64,000 nucleotides of DNA from Bradyrhizobium sp. 199 (GCF_023073355.1 NZ_JADPJI010000005.1:558001-622000); one strand, 5' to 3'. Positions 25,339-34,520 are shown, numbered from the stretch's first letter. A program made the numbers and translations. The notes: a model not told the origin generated them from the sequence alone.

Positions 25339-26754
25339 ATGAATCCGCAACCCATCCTGTCCATTGTGGCCCGATCGGCGCCGCCCAGCGCGCCCAGGGA
25401 ACTCAGCAGGACAGGTATTCTCGCGGTGTCCGACGTGACCGATGCAGCACGATGGTTGGGATCCTCGGCCGACCCGGCCGCGAGGCAAAGGACCTGGCTT
25501 GCCTGCCTGATCGCGCTGACCGCGCTGTTCGTGCTTGGCAATATCGCCAATTACGCCCGGCTCGATCTGAACTATGGCTGGGATCTTCACGTCAATTGCG
25601 CGGCGGTCGGTGCTCACACCGCCGGGCTCGATCCCTATTTCGTCGGGAATCTGAAGGTCACCACGCTCTCCTATCCCTATTTGCCCGTGACGCTGGATGT
25701 CTTTCGCCCGTTCTGCGCGGGTGGCTTTCTCGCCGGTCACTACATGGGCGTCTATTTCGCCCTTGCCGTGCTCTGCGGCCTGCTCTTGCCTGGTCTGGGC
25801 CGCAGGCGCACCCGCGCGCGCGATGTTGCGCTTAGGGTGCTGTGCGCGCTCGGCGCCTTCGTCGGTTTCGAATGGGTGCACGTGTCCGGCAACTTCGCGA
25901 TCCTGAGCGGCGTGCTGACCACGATCGCGTTGATGCTCCTGCTTCGTGCAGCGGCCGGCGGAGCGTCGGAGGATCAGAGCTTTGCCTTGCGCCTCGGCGG
26001 CGCTGCGCTGCTTGGCGTTGTGGCGTCGTTCAAGCTGGTGTTCTTCCCCGTGCTGGCTGCGCTGTATTTTCTGCCGCTGTCGCGTGGTCGCAAGCTGATG
26101 CTGATCGCGGTGGCGGCGTTCTGCTTCGCCGTGCCGATCCTGATATCGCGGATGTTGTACCCCGATCTGTTCGCGAGCTGGCTGCTTGCGATTGCGGGAC
26201 AGATTCCCAACCAGCACGCCGTCAATCTCGTGGAGGTCAATCCGTCGCTGCTGCTGCTCGCGCAGAGCCTGATGGATCATGCCGGCATTGATGCCAGGCC
26301 GGCCGTGTTTGCGACCTATGCGCTCGCAGCGCTCGCGCTCGTGCTTATTCCGTTCGCGTTATCCGTCCTGCGCGTGGCTGCGAGCCAGCCTGTGAGGGAA
26401 GGGGGATCGCCTCCGTTGCAGCTTGATCGCTGGCTGATGGATCATCCCCGCGCGGCCATGCGCATCACCGTGCTTGCCATGTTTGCGCTTTATCTCAGCT
26501 CGCCGCGCCTCAAGGAATACGCCTTCTTCGAGCTCGCGCTGTATGCCGCGATTCTCGTCGTCGACCTGCCGGCCCGCGCGCTCGCCGCCGTTCTCACCGT
26601 CGGTCTTCTCATTCCCGCGCTGATCTCGCTTGCAGGAACGGAGCTCGAAGGCACTTTCATCCTCCTCATCGTCGCGCTGATGAGTTTCTGGATCCTGCTG
26701 CTGGACTTTCGCGCGGAGCCGAAACGCCTCGAGATGGAAGGCGCGCAACCATGA
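25339..26754 (+). CDS. GT87-like polytopic membrane glycosyltransferase, copy 1
   Basis: A 471-residue multi-spanning protein (about ten hydrophobic segments) of the DUF2029/GT87 type. It has a first periplasmic loop NYGWDLHVNCAAVGAHTAGLDPYF, whose Asp and adjacent residues correspond to the GT-C catalytic region. Members use a polyprenyl-phosphate sugar on the periplasmic face. It overlaps the next gene by four bases (ATGA), and that gene encodes a close paralogue. A cggagag ribosome-binding site precedes the start. With the GT2, asparagine synthetase and methyltransferase genes opposite, a role in a cell-surface glycan is inferred. Family assignment is from topology and motifs, without a search. 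Confidence 0.72.
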   Translation: MNPQPILSIVARSAPPSAPRELSRTGILAVSDVTDAARWLGSSADPAARQRTWLACLIALTALFVLGNIANYARLDLNYGWDLHVNCAAVGAHTAGLDPYFVGNLKVTTLSYPYLPVTLDVFRPFCAGGFLAGHYMGVYFALAVLCGLLLPGLGRRRTRARDVALRVLCALGAFVGFEWVHVSGNFAILSGVLTTIALMLLLRAAAGGASEDQSFALRLGGAALLGVVASFKLVFFPVLAALYFLPLSRGRKLMLIAVAAFCFAVPILISRMLYPDLFASWLLAIAGQIPNQHAVNLVEVNPSLLLLAQSLMDHAGIDARPAVFATYALAALALVLIPFALSVLRVAASQPVREGGSPPLQLDRWLMDHPRAAMRITVLAMFALYLSSPRLKEYAFFELALYAAILVVDLPARALAAVLTVGLLIPALISLAGTELEGTFILLIVALMSFWILLLDFRAEPKRLEMEGAQP

Positions 26755-28079
26755 CCGACGTCGCCGCATCCGAGGAAAGCGCAGAACGACGGGGCCCTGC
26801 CGTCAATGCACGGGGGAGCAACTGGATGACCCGCTTCATCCTGGCCTTGGCGCTGCTTGTCGCCACGCTTGTCGTGATCGATATGGGCATGGACGAGACG
26901 TTCGGCTGGGATGCGCGGGTGAACTGCGCAGCCGTCGATGCGCATATCGAGGGGCTCGATCCCTATTTCGTCAAGAACCTGAAGGACACCAAGCTCTCCT
27001 ATCCCTATCTTCCGGTGACCCTCGATGCCTTCCGGCCGGTCTGCGCCGGCGGTGTCCTCGTCGCGCACTACAAGCCGATCTATCTCGTTCTTGCGCTGAT
27101 CTCCGCGCTGCTGCTGCCCGGTCTCGGCAAGACCCGGCCGGGCTGGAGGGATGTCGTGCTGCGGAGCCTGTTCGCGCTCGGTGGCTTCCTCGGCTTTGAA
27201 TGGATCATCGCTACCGGAAATTTTGCGATCCTGAGTGGCCTGTTGACGGCCGCATCGCTTGCCCTGTTGCTGCGTCCTGCGCAGTCCGAGGTCGCGGGCG
27301 GCACGAGCCTCGCACCGCAGCTCGCAGGTGCGGCCGTGCTCGGCCTTGTCACCTCGTTCAAGCTGGTGTTCTTCCTGGTTCTTGCCGCGCTCTATTTCCT
27401 GCCGCAGCCAAGGGGTCGCAAGCTTCTCCTGATCGCCGTCGCAGCCGGCATGTTCGTGCTGCCGATGCTGGCTTCGCTGCTGATCCATCCGGACCTGTTC
27501 AGAAGTTGGCTGAGCGCGATCCTCGGCCAGATCCCCGGACAGCATTCGCCGGGGAACGAGGTCAATCCGTCTCTGCTCTTCCTCGCGCAGACGCTTGCGG
27601 ACCGGATTGGGCTCGCCGGCAGCAAGGCGGTCGTTGCGACGCTTTATGGTCTGATCGCAGTCGCGCTCGTGCTCGCGCCGCTCGCGATCTCGGTGTGGCG
27701 CATGGTCGGGGCAACGCGCCCGGCTCGCAAGGCGTCGCTGCTTCAGATGTTCGACGACTGGCTCGTCGACCATCCGGTCGCCGCGATGCGTATCACCGTG
27801 CTCGCGATGTACGCGCTCTATCTCTGCGCGCCCAGACTGAAGGAGTACGCCTTCTTCGAGGTGGCGCTGTATGCCGCCGTGCTCGTCGTCGGCCTGCCCG
27901 CGGTGCTGATGGCGGCCGTGCTGACGGTCGCGATAGCCATCCCGGCCCTGGCGTCGGTCTCTGGCGTGTTCATGGACGGGTTCAGCCAGCTCACGATCGC
28001 GCTGATCTGTTTCTGGCTCCTGCTGCCGCGTGGCTATTCAGGCGGCGCTGCATCTTGGCGCGAGCCCCGGCAGGGCTGA
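26751..28079 (+). CDS. GT87-like polytopic membrane glycosyltransferase, copy 2
   Basis: A 442-residue paralogue of the preceding protein. The shared blocks include GWD-RVNCAAVDAH, EGLDPYFVKNLKD, SYPYLPVTLDAFRP, FEWIIATGNFAILSG, GLVTSFKLVFFLVLAALYFLP, EVNPSLLFLAQ and LKEYAFFEVALYAA. The N-terminal cytoplasmic tail is shorter than in copy 1. Four-base overlap with copy 1 shows translational coupling, so both are made together, perhaps as two steps or two subunits of one glycan assembly. The stop lies only two bases from the stop of the convergent membrane-protein gene. Confidence 0.72.
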   Translation: MTDVAASEESAERRGPAVNARGSNWMTRFILALALLVATLVVIDMGMDETFGWDARVNCAAVDAHIEGLDPYFVKNLKDTKLSYPYLPVTLDAFRPVCAGGVLVAHYKPIYLVLALISALLLPGLGKTRPGWRDVVLRSLFALGGFLGFEWIIATGNFAILSGLLTAASLALLLRPAQSEVAGGTSLAPQLAGAAVLGLVTSFKLVFFLVLAALYFLPQPRGRKLLLIAVAAGMFVLPMLASLLIHPDLFRSWLSAILGQIPGQHSPGNEVNPSLLFLAQTLADRIGLAGSKAVVATLYGLIAVALVLAPLAISVWRMVGATRPARKASLLQMFDDWLVDHPVAAMRITVLAMYALYLCAPRLKEYAFFEVALYAAVLVVGLPAVLMAAVLTVAIAIPALASVSGVFMDGFSQLTIALICFWLLLPRGYSGGAASWREPRQG

Positions 28080-28081
28080 TC

Positions 28082-29623
28082 TTACCGGGGTGCGGCTTCT
28101 TGCCGGGTGTAGAGGCTGACATACGCGCCGGTATATTCCTCTTTCCAGCCTCTCTCGCTGACCAGGAAGTGCCGCAGCGGGTCATGTGCTCTGACCCAGA
28201 GCACGGCATCGATCTCATACTTGCTGATCGCCTTGTCCCAGGTGGCGCCATCGATGTCCCACCGAACCAGCTTGAGATAGTCGCGCAGCAACTCGTCCGG
28301 GTAGGCGGTCGCCGCCCGGCCGTCCACGAAGACCGGCACTGATCCCTTCGTTCTGAAGATCAGGAGCCCGCCGATGTTCCAGTGGTTCAGCAGGTGCGCG
28401 TGCGAGCTGTGCGCCTCGAGATAGCGCGCATCCTCCTCCGAGAGCATGTCCGGCAAAGCCAGAGCCGGTCTCACTTGCATGAAGGTGAATGGCAGCAACA
28501 GGATGCCGACGATTCCTGCCGCCAGCATGGCGCGCTGGACCTCGAAGCCCGACAGGCGTTTCGGCAGCAGCCGGTCGATGTGAAGCGCCATCGGGACGCT
28601 CGAGAAAATGAAGAAGAACGCGGCATATCTGAACTGATAGAGACCCAGGACCAGGAAGAGCCACGCAAGCACGCGCGCCTCGAGCGGAACGCGCGTGGAG
28701 CTTCGGTATCGCAGCTCCAGTGCAACGAAGGTCAGCGCATAGGCCATGCCGGGAATGCTGCCCGGCAGCTCAATGTTGTAGAAGTAGGACCGCCATTCGC
28801 CGATATCGGCCTGGACGAAATGACCCAGCGTCGCCCTGACGCCGTCATAGACGTGCCATCCCAGCGGATTGACGAAGATCGCGACGAAGCACCCAACGCC
28901 GGCGAGGCAGTAATTCCGAAAGTTTGTCCAGTCCCGCCGCAGCAAAGCGAGGCCACAGAAGACGCCGAGAATCGGGAAGGCGAGCATAAAGCCGCCATGC
29001 AAATTGACCCAGACGATCATCATCAGGGGTAGCAGGAACCATCCTCGCCGCCGCAGGCACTCCCCGTAGAAAACCACTGCGAACAGCATGGTCGCGATGT
29101 TCGGCGATGCCGCCAGATACATGTTGGGTGAAGCTTCGTAGCAGGGGTAGAGCAGGCACGCGGCGAACACTGCGATGCACACCGCCAGGGGCGACGCGCC
29201 GCTGCTCAAGCCGCAGTAGGCGAGGTATCCTGCGATGACCGCGCCGCAGGCGACGACCATGACGACGATCCCCGCAAAGCCGGCGTGCTGATAGAGCGCG
29301 CTGGCCATCACGTCCCAGAGCCAGGACAGATTGTACCATCGCTTGTCGCCGAGGGTGAAGGCCCACGGATCCTGGAAGGGGACTTCGCCGCGCTGCCTGA
29401 TCAGGTCTCCGGCGGCGAGATGCCAGCCCAGATCATAATGGCCGAGCAGAAGTGGTCCGTTCGACAGATAAAACACGCAGAGGAAGGCGATCAGGAAGAT
29501 GTAGACGGCGGCCCCGTGACGCCCGGACGCTGGCTGTTCTCCGGCTATCCCGGACCGGGACCAATCCTCGCGCGCGTCCATTGGAGCTCTCACCATCGAA
29601 GCCAATAGCTCCAGGCCCTGCAT
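28082..29623 (-). CDS. Polytopic membrane protein, GT-C-like
   Basis: A 513-residue protein with about ten membrane segments and a C-terminal periplasmic domain (from about residue 400, FRTKGSVPVFVDGRAATAYPDELL). The first loop GHYDLGWHLAAGDLIRQRGEVPFQDPWAFT resembles the Asp-containing loop of GT-C glycosyltransferases, but no family can be named with certainty. It is the last gene of a minus-strand block with two methyltransferases, an asparagine synthetase and a GT2 enzyme. Start assignment is uncertain; an ATG at residue 10 is an alternative. A role in exporting or extending a lipid-linked glycan is inferred from neighbours only. Confidence 0.65.
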   Translation of the reverse strand: MQGLELLASMVRAPMDAREDWSRSGIAGEQPASGRHGAAVYIFLIAFLCVFYLSNGPLLLGHYDLGWHLAAGDLIRQRGEVPFQDPWAFTLGDKRWYNLSWLWDVMASALYQHAGFAGIVVMVVACGAVIAGYLAYCGLSSGASPLAVCIAVFAACLLYPCYEASPNMYLAASPNIATMLFAVVFYGECLRRRGWFLLPLMMIVWVNLHGGFMLAFPILGVFCGLALLRRDWTNFRNYCLAGVGCFVAIFVNPLGWHVYDGVRATLGHFVQADIGEWRSYFYNIELPGSIPGMAYALTFVALELRYRSSTRVPLEARVLAWLFLVLGLYQFRYAAFFFIFSSVPMALHIDRLLPKRLSGFEVQRAMLAAGIVGILLLPFTFMQVRPALALPDMLSEEDARYLEAHSSHAHLLNHWNIGGLLIFRTKGSVPVFVDGRAATAYPDELLRDYLKLVRWDIDGATWDKAISKYEIDAVLWVRAHDPLRHFLVSERGWKEEYTGAYVSLYTRQEAAPR

Positions 29624-29753
29624 GTCCCTGGGTCTGCATTCGCTTTAGCGGAAGACGCTCTAAAGTGGAGTAAAGGCTGTTTGCGCAGGACCGGTTCCGG
29701 GAAGGGCAGGTCGTCTTGGTAAACGAAACATTGCCTCGCGGCTGGCCAGGCCG

Positions 29754-30557
29754 TCACGCGGGCTTGGTGCCGCACACCGTCCAGCTATAGCCGTGACGAT
29801 GATAGATCTCCACATCTTCGAATCCGCCGGCTGGGAGCAACGCCTCGGCCTCTTCGCGGGTGTAGTATTTTGCGTAGGCCGGATTGAGCTGATCGTAGAT
29901 CGTCAGACGCCGGACGCTGCGCGGAAATTTGGCCAGCACCGAACGCATGTAGGAGCGCATCGGGAGCGGCAACATTCGGCATAGCCCGATATAGGCCGTC
30001 AGCGCCCATTCCAGAACGTGGGATAGCGCCACAAGCAGACGGTGCGGCAACAGGACCGTAAGCCTGCGCAACGGGACCACGAGGGACAGATAGGTCTCGT
30101 TGCCCTCGTAACCGTAGAGCCAGACGATGCATCGCCCGCCGGGACGCAATGCCTCGAACGCCGCGCGAACCACGGGGATCGGCGCCGGGATGTGATGCAA
30201 GACGCCCATCGAAATCACATAGTCGAGCCCGAGATCAGGCGGCAATTGGTCGCCGGGAATCTGCAGATAGTCGATCCTGTCTTTGCGCGCGGCCGTGTTG
30301 TCCTTTAGGACCTCCATGGCGGCAGATGGCTCGACCGCGACGACGCGACCGGCTCCGGCATCCAGCAGCATGTTGACGATTCGCCCCGAGCCGCTGCCGA
30401 TGTCGGCGATCGTCTTGCCCTTGAGTTCATCGATTGCAACGAGGGGACCAAGGAGGTCGGCGAGCAAAACGGCGGATCCGTAATAGCCGGGGTTGTCGCG
30501 GAACGCGCTCCATTGCTCCCCGAAATCTCTGATCGTGTCTTCCTTCAGATCGCCCAT
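29754..30557 (-). CDS. Class I SAM-dependent methyltransferase 1
   Basis: A 267-residue methyltransferase. Motif I is IADIGSGSGRIVNMLLDAGA (residues about 52-71). The acidic residue of motif II is in VVAVEPSAAMEVL. MGVLHHIPAPIPVVRAAFEALRPGGRCIVWLYG covers motifs post-II and III. A C-terminal insert with hydrophobic helices (LTVLLPHRLLVALSHVLEWALTAYIG) may attach it to the membrane. It follows the asparagine synthetase gene by 24 bases. In this cluster it probably methylates a glycan or lipid-linked intermediate; the acceptor is unknown. Confidence 0.82.
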   Translation of the reverse strand: MGDLKEDTIRDFGEQWSAFRDNPGYYGSAVLLADLLGPLVAIDELKGKTIADIGSGSGRIVNMLLDAGAGRVVAVEPSAAMEVLKDNTAARKDRIDYLQIPGDQLPPDLGLDYVISMGVLHHIPAPIPVVRAAFEALRPGGRCIVWLYGYEGNETYLSLVVPLRRLTVLLPHRLLVALSHVLEWALTAYIGLCRMLPLPMRSYMRSVLAKFPRSVRRLTIYDQLNPAYAKYYTREEAEALLPAGGFEDVEIYHRHGYSWTVCGTKPA

Positions 30558-30581
30558 GCGTGCGTTCCCCGCCTGGTCCGC

Positions 30582-32483
30582 TCAGCGCGGCGCGGGGCAG
30601 GCCAGCCCCAGCAACCAGATTCCGAGGGTGAGGATCGGCCACAACGCGAATGCGTTGTCATTGCTTCGGTCAAGATGATCCTTCCACAGCTGCCGGATCG
30701 CATTCGGCTTCAGGAACGGCGCAAACACGTCGGCCTCTTGGTTGAGCACGCGCTCGCAGATCGGCCGCAGCCCGCTCCGCATCAATTGCGCGATGGGGAC
30801 GTTGAAGCCGCGCTTGCGTGACCAGGCAGCTTCGCGCGGCATGCCCAGGCGCTCGGCGAGCTTGCGCAGCACGTATTTCGGCGCGCCTTTCGGCCAGGGA
30901 TTGAGCAGCGAGCTGTCGATGGTGCCGGCGAGGTCCATGACACGTCGGTCCAGGATGGGAACGCGCACCTCCAGCGAATGCGCCATGCTCATCGCATCGA
31001 CCTTTGACAAGACGCTTTGCAGATGGAAGCGCTGGTCGGCGATCAGGGCGCGGTCAAGCACGTTCGCGTGCGGCTCGGCGTAATATTCGGCGTATTCGGC
31101 GAATGGATCGGTCGATACCAGATCGGCCATCTCGCCGTCATAGATCTTTTTGGCCAGAAACCGGGGAACGAGGCGTCGCCATTGCAGGTGAGGGCTGCCA
31201 CCGGCTTCGCCCAACCCGAGTGCAAAGCGGGCGAGTTGGGCTGCCGGCGGAAGCCGCTTCTCGTTGCCGCGCACCGACGCATAGGCGATGCGGCCGGTCA
31301 GGCCTGCGACGGAGCGCGGAACGAAGTGGCGCACGCGCTCCGCCATCATGGTTGCGGCGTAAGTCTCATATCCGCCGAAGAATTCGTCGCCGCCATCGCC
31401 GGACAGGACGACCGTGCAGTGCTGCCGGACGGCGCCCGCCAGGTGGTAGAAGCCGAGCGCGCCGGTGTCGGCGCACTGTCCGTCGAAATGGTAGACGACG
31501 GCACGCAACGCGCTCTCGGCGCCTTCGCCGGCTTCTCCGTCGATGACGTGAAGCGGCAGGCCTGCGGTCGCGGCGATCTGGCGCGCCACCGCGGTTTCGT
31601 CATGGCTCTTCTCGGTGAAGCCGGCCGTGAACAAGGGCGGCTTCAATCCGAGCCGGCCGAGCGTGAGGCTGATCAGCGAACTGTCAATTCCGCCGCTCTG
31701 CAGCACGGCGAGCGGCACGTCGCTCACCATCTGGCTCTTCACCACGGTCTCGATCGTCGATTGCAGCCGGACGACGGCTTCATCGAGGTCGCGGATCGCG
31801 GGCGCGCGCACCGGCCGCCAGAAGCGTCGCTCGGTCCGCTCGCGATCGGTGAATCCGATCATTGTACCGGGCGGGAGCTGCTTGATGTCCTGGTACAGGC
31901 TCTGTTGCGTGCCTGGATGGCCTGCGGCGAGATAGCTATGCAGTGATACCGGATCGATCCGTGCAGCGAGGTCTCCGCTCGCCGTAAGTCCCTTGATCTC
32001 GCTTGCGAACAGGACGCGGCTGCTGCTTTCGGAATAATAGAGCGGCTTGATCCCGATGCCGTCGCGCGCAAGGATCAGGCGGCCTTCCTGCCGATCCCAC
32101 AGGCCAATCGCGAAAAAGCCCTCCAGGCGTTCGAACATCGCCTCGCCCCAGGCGAGGTAGGCGTAAGGCAGGATTTCGGTGTCGCAGGTGCTGCGAAACC
32201 GGACGCCGAATGATCGCTCGAGCTCGCTGCGCAATTCGCCGTCGTTGTAGATTTCGCCGTTGTAGGTGACGACGATGCGCTCCGACGCATCGAGCATCGG
32301 CTGGCGCCCGGCATCGGAGAGATCGCGGATAGCGAGCCGGCGGTGGGCGAGGCCGACAGGCCCGTCCAGCCAAGCGCTCTCGCCGTCCGGCCCGCGGTGA
32401 ACCAGCGCCGCCGACATGGCCGCAACCGCGCGGCCGTCGGCGGGGCGGCCGTCACGATGAAAGATGCCCGCTATGCCGCACAT
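30582..32483 (-). CDS. asnB: Asparagine synthetase (glutamine-hydrolysing) family protein
   Basis: A 633-residue AsnB-type enzyme. The N-terminal glutaminase domain begins with the nucleophile Cys2 (MCGIAGIFHRDG), with VHRGPDG at 29-35 and YNGEIYN at 74-80. The synthetase domain has the ATP pyrophosphatase loop SGGIDS at 263-268. All key residues for glutamine hydrolysis and adenylation are present. Standard AsnB makes asparagine; homologues of this length within polysaccharide clusters amidate uronic acids or similar sugars. The position between a GT2 gene and methyltransferase genes favours that role here. Both readings remain possible. Confidence 0.88.
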   Translation of the reverse strand: MCGIAGIFHRDGRPADGRAVAAMSAALVHRGPDGESAWLDGPVGLAHRRLAIRDLSDAGRQPMLDASERIVVTYNGEIYNDGELRSELERSFGVRFRSTCDTEILPYAYLAWGEAMFERLEGFFAIGLWDRQEGRLILARDGIGIKPLYYSESSSRVLFASEIKGLTASGDLAARIDPVSLHSYLAAGHPGTQQSLYQDIKQLPPGTMIGFTDRERTERRFWRPVRAPAIRDLDEAVVRLQSTIETVVKSQMVSDVPLAVLQSGGIDSSLISLTLGRLGLKPPLFTAGFTEKSHDETAVARQIAATAGLPLHVIDGEAGEGAESALRAVVYHFDGQCADTGALGFYHLAGAVRQHCTVVLSGDGGDEFFGGYETYAATMMAERVRHFVPRSVAGLTGRIAYASVRGNEKRLPPAAQLARFALGLGEAGGSPHLQWRRLVPRFLAKKIYDGEMADLVSTDPFAEYAEYYAEPHANVLDRALIADQRFHLQSVLSKVDAMSMAHSLEVRVPILDRRVMDLAGTIDSSLLNPWPKGAPKYVLRKLAERLGMPREAAWSRKRGFNVPIAQLMRSGLRPICERVLNQEADVFAPFLKPNAIRQLWKDHLDRSNDNAFALWPILTLGIWLLGLACPAPR

Positions 32484-32505
32484 CGGGTTCCCTTGCCGAG
32501 GGAGA

Positions 32506-33372
32506 TCATGTTCGCCGATTCATGATCTGCTTCAGCAGCACCGCGAGCAGACCCATGGCGATGACGAGAATGCTGAGCAAGATCGCGCCGACGCCGAGGA
32601 CGAACGCGCTGACGAGCTGCAGGATGATCCCGCCGATCAGCGAGACCAGTGCGAGAGCCATGCACATCATGGCCAGCAGCACGAAGATCTTCAGCGGGTT
32701 GTAGTAGGTGCAGGCCTCCAGCACGTATTGCAGGGTCCGGATGGAGTCTCGGAACAGGTTCACCTTGGAGCGGCCGATGCGCTCGTTGTAGTCGATGTCG
32801 ATGTAGTCGACGAACTTTGCGTTCATCATATAGGCGAGTGTCAGCGACGTCGTGAAGCTGAAGAGGTCGCTGACATGCTCGAAATAGGAGATCGCGACCT
32901 GCCTGCCGAACACGCGCAGGCCGGAATTGATATCCGGAATATCGCGGTTGGCGGTGAACTCGACGATCGCCTTCAGGATGGCGCGTAGCGGCGACTTCAG
33001 TCTCGACTCGCGGTAGTTCGGCCCGGTCCTGGCGCCGACGACCATGTCGAAGCCCAGGTTGAAGCGAGCGACGAGTGCCGGAATCGCCTCCATCGGATAA
33101 GAACCGTCGGCATCGCTGATGACGATCGTATCGTACGTCGCTGCGCGAATCCCGTCCTTCAGCGAGCGGCCGTAGCCGATGTTGTGAGGATGCCTGAGCA
33201 CCTTTGCCCCCGCCTGAGCGGCGAGCTCGCCGGTCCCGTCGACCGAACCGTCATCGACTATGACGATTTCATAGGGGGTGAGTTGCGCACCGTCGAGAGC
33301 CGCCTTGGCTCGATCAATGGTCTCAACAATGCCGTTGCACTCGTTGAGCGCGGGAATGACGACCGAAATCAT
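32506..33372 (-). CDS. GT2 glycosyltransferase, polyprenyl-phosphate sugar synthase type
   Basis: A 288-residue enzyme with a GT-A domain: DDGS at residues 40-43 and the metal-binding DAD at 87-89. About two C-terminal membrane segments follow (KIFVLLAMMCMALALVSLIG and AFVLGVGAILLSILVIAMGLLA). The layout matches GtrB/DPM1-like synthases that move a sugar from a nucleotide donor to undecaprenyl phosphate on the cytoplasmic face. That product is what GT-C enzymes of the kind encoded nearby use after flipping. The start overlaps the upstream methyltransferase stop by four bases (ATGA). Upstream in-frame codons to 33534 lie inside that gene and are rejected. Confidence 0.87.
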   Translation of the reverse strand: MISVVIPALNECNGIVETIDRAKAALDGAQLTPYEIVIVDDGSVDGTGELAAQAGAKVLRHPHNIGYGRSLKDGIRAATYDTIVISDADGSYPMEAIPALVARFNLGFDMVVGARTGPNYRESRLKSPLRAILKAIVEFTANRDIPDINSGLRVFGRQVAISYFEHVSDLFSFTTSLTLAYMMNAKFVDYIDIDYNERIGRSKVNLFRDSIRTLQYVLEACTYYNPLKIFVLLAMMCMALALVSLIGGIILQLVSAFVLGVGAILLSILVIAMGLLAVLLKQIMNRRT

Positions 33373-34115
33373 AAGCGACGTGCAATGCAGGTGACGGATT
33401 GCCCGAAGAAGCTTCGCGAGAGCGGATCGAGCGCCCGCGACAGCGGCACGGCATATTTGTCGAACAGGGCGATCTGCCCGTTGACGGCGGCATCGTTGAG
33501 CGACTGATGACGCTTCAGGCGATTGGCGAGCCATCCGAGCCCGCCGATCGGATTGAAGTAACTGAGCCGGACCAGCTCGACCGGTTGATCGGCGAGCAGG
33601 TTGGCGAGGCGCGCCGTGGTGTAGCGGCGGCAGTGCCCCGCCAGGCGATCGAGATCGTTATAGAGCAGCATCAGGGCCGGAACGCTGATCAGCAGATGTC
33701 CTCCGGGCTTGAGCACCTGCACCAGATTGGCAATTGCGGTGGCGTCGTCCTCGATGTGCTCGAGAACGTTGATGGTGAAAACCGCGTCGACGCCTTCTGG
33801 AAACAGCGAGTTCAGCTGATCGCGGATCAGAATGTCGCAGACGGCGAACTTGCGGTCGGGCATCGCCATGGTGGCACGTTCGACGCTTTCACGGTCGTGG
33901 TCCACGCCGCAATAATCGCCGAGCTCTCCGAGCACTCTGCTGTAGAGCCCATGGCCAAACCCGACCTCGACGATGCTGCCTTTCAGGTATGGACGGAACT
34001 GGTCGACGACCCAGTTCATGTAATTCTGTGCGTCGGCGATTGCGCTCGAATACGTATCGGCCCCGACTTTCAGGCCTTCCGTCGTGGGCTGGGCGGGAAA
34101 GGAGGTTTGAGCCAT
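33369..34115 (-). CDS. Class I SAM-dependent methyltransferase 2
   Basis: A 248-residue methyltransferase: motif I IVEVGFGHGLYSRVLGE (near residue 48), motif II acidic residue in YCGVDHDRESV, NVLEHIEDDATAIANLVQVLKPGGHLLISVPA for the later motifs. The block HCRRYTTARLANLL is typical of methyltransferases paired with GT2 polyprenyl-sugar synthases. The ATG at 34115 follows a gcgggaaaggagg ribosome-binding sequence, so the longer frame to 34256 is rejected. It is the first gene of the minus-strand glycan block and is translationally coupled to the GT2 gene. Confidence 0.85.
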   Translation of the reverse strand: MAQTSFPAQPTTEGLKVGADTYSSAIADAQNYMNWVVDQFRPYLKGSIVEVGFGHGLYSRVLGELGDYCGVDHDRESVERATMAMPDRKFAVCDILIRDQLNSLFPEGVDAVFTINVLEHIEDDATAIANLVQVLKPGGHLLISVPALMLLYNDLDRLAGHCRRYTTARLANLLADQPVELVRLSYFNPIGGLGWLANRLKRHQSLNDAAVNGQIALFDKYAVPLSRALDPLSRSFFGQSVTCIARRL

Positions 34116-34431
34116 GGAGCCTGCCTTGTTCGAGCCCGAGTTAGCAGCGAGCGGCGCATTTCTCAAGCAGATGTGGGGCACCATCGCCTTAAAGTTGACG
34201 GCTCTCGCTTTCGTCTGCGATGGCATCAACGTCCACCTGGCGCTGGTTCCTTTCATGGCTCACCCACCATGCGAATCCACGCAACCAACCATTGGATTGA
34301 TCGAGCCGTCGCCAGCCGCGCGTGCGATGATCGCTGGCTGAACCCGGTGGTTTGACCGATGGCTCGCCGGGCTGCGCCTCATCGCTCCGGACCTGTGTCC
34401 GGAGGCTGCGGCCGCGCGGCGTCAAATCTCG
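34116..34431. other. Intergenic region between the glycan block and tRNA-Leu
   Basis: This 316-base stretch shows no convincing gene. Near its right end, just beyond the 3' end of tRNA-Leu, a perfect 8-bp hairpin with a tetraloop (ctccggac ctgt gtccggag, 34385-34404) could help end the tRNA transcript, though no T tract follows. Confidence 0.5.
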
Positions 34432-34520
34432 TGGTGCGGGCAGCCGGGGTCGAACCGGCACAGCGCTTGCGCACCGAGGGATTTTAAGTCCCTTGCGTCT
34501 ACCAATTCCGCCATGCCCGC
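34432..34520 (-). tRNA. tRNA-Leu (anticodon TAA)
   Basis: On the minus strand the sequence folds as a class II tRNA: acceptor GCGGGCA/TGCCCGC, long variable arm, T loop GGTTCGACCCC, and encoded CCA at 34432-34434. The anticodon loop CTTAAAA gives anticodon TAA at 34484-34486, reading UUA. The encoded CCA and the leucine-type variable arm are both clear. It is transcribed toward the glycan block. No integrase or attL/attR pair was seen beside it. Confidence 0.95.

Noticed and set aside
34114..34341. Plus-strand frame of 75 codons beside the tRNA
   Set aside because: No ribosome-binding site or family motif, and it begins within the leader of the methyltransferase gene.
34432..34520. tRNA-Leu as an integration site for an island
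   Set aside because: No integrase gene, and no repeat of the tRNA 3' end was seen elsewhere in the window.
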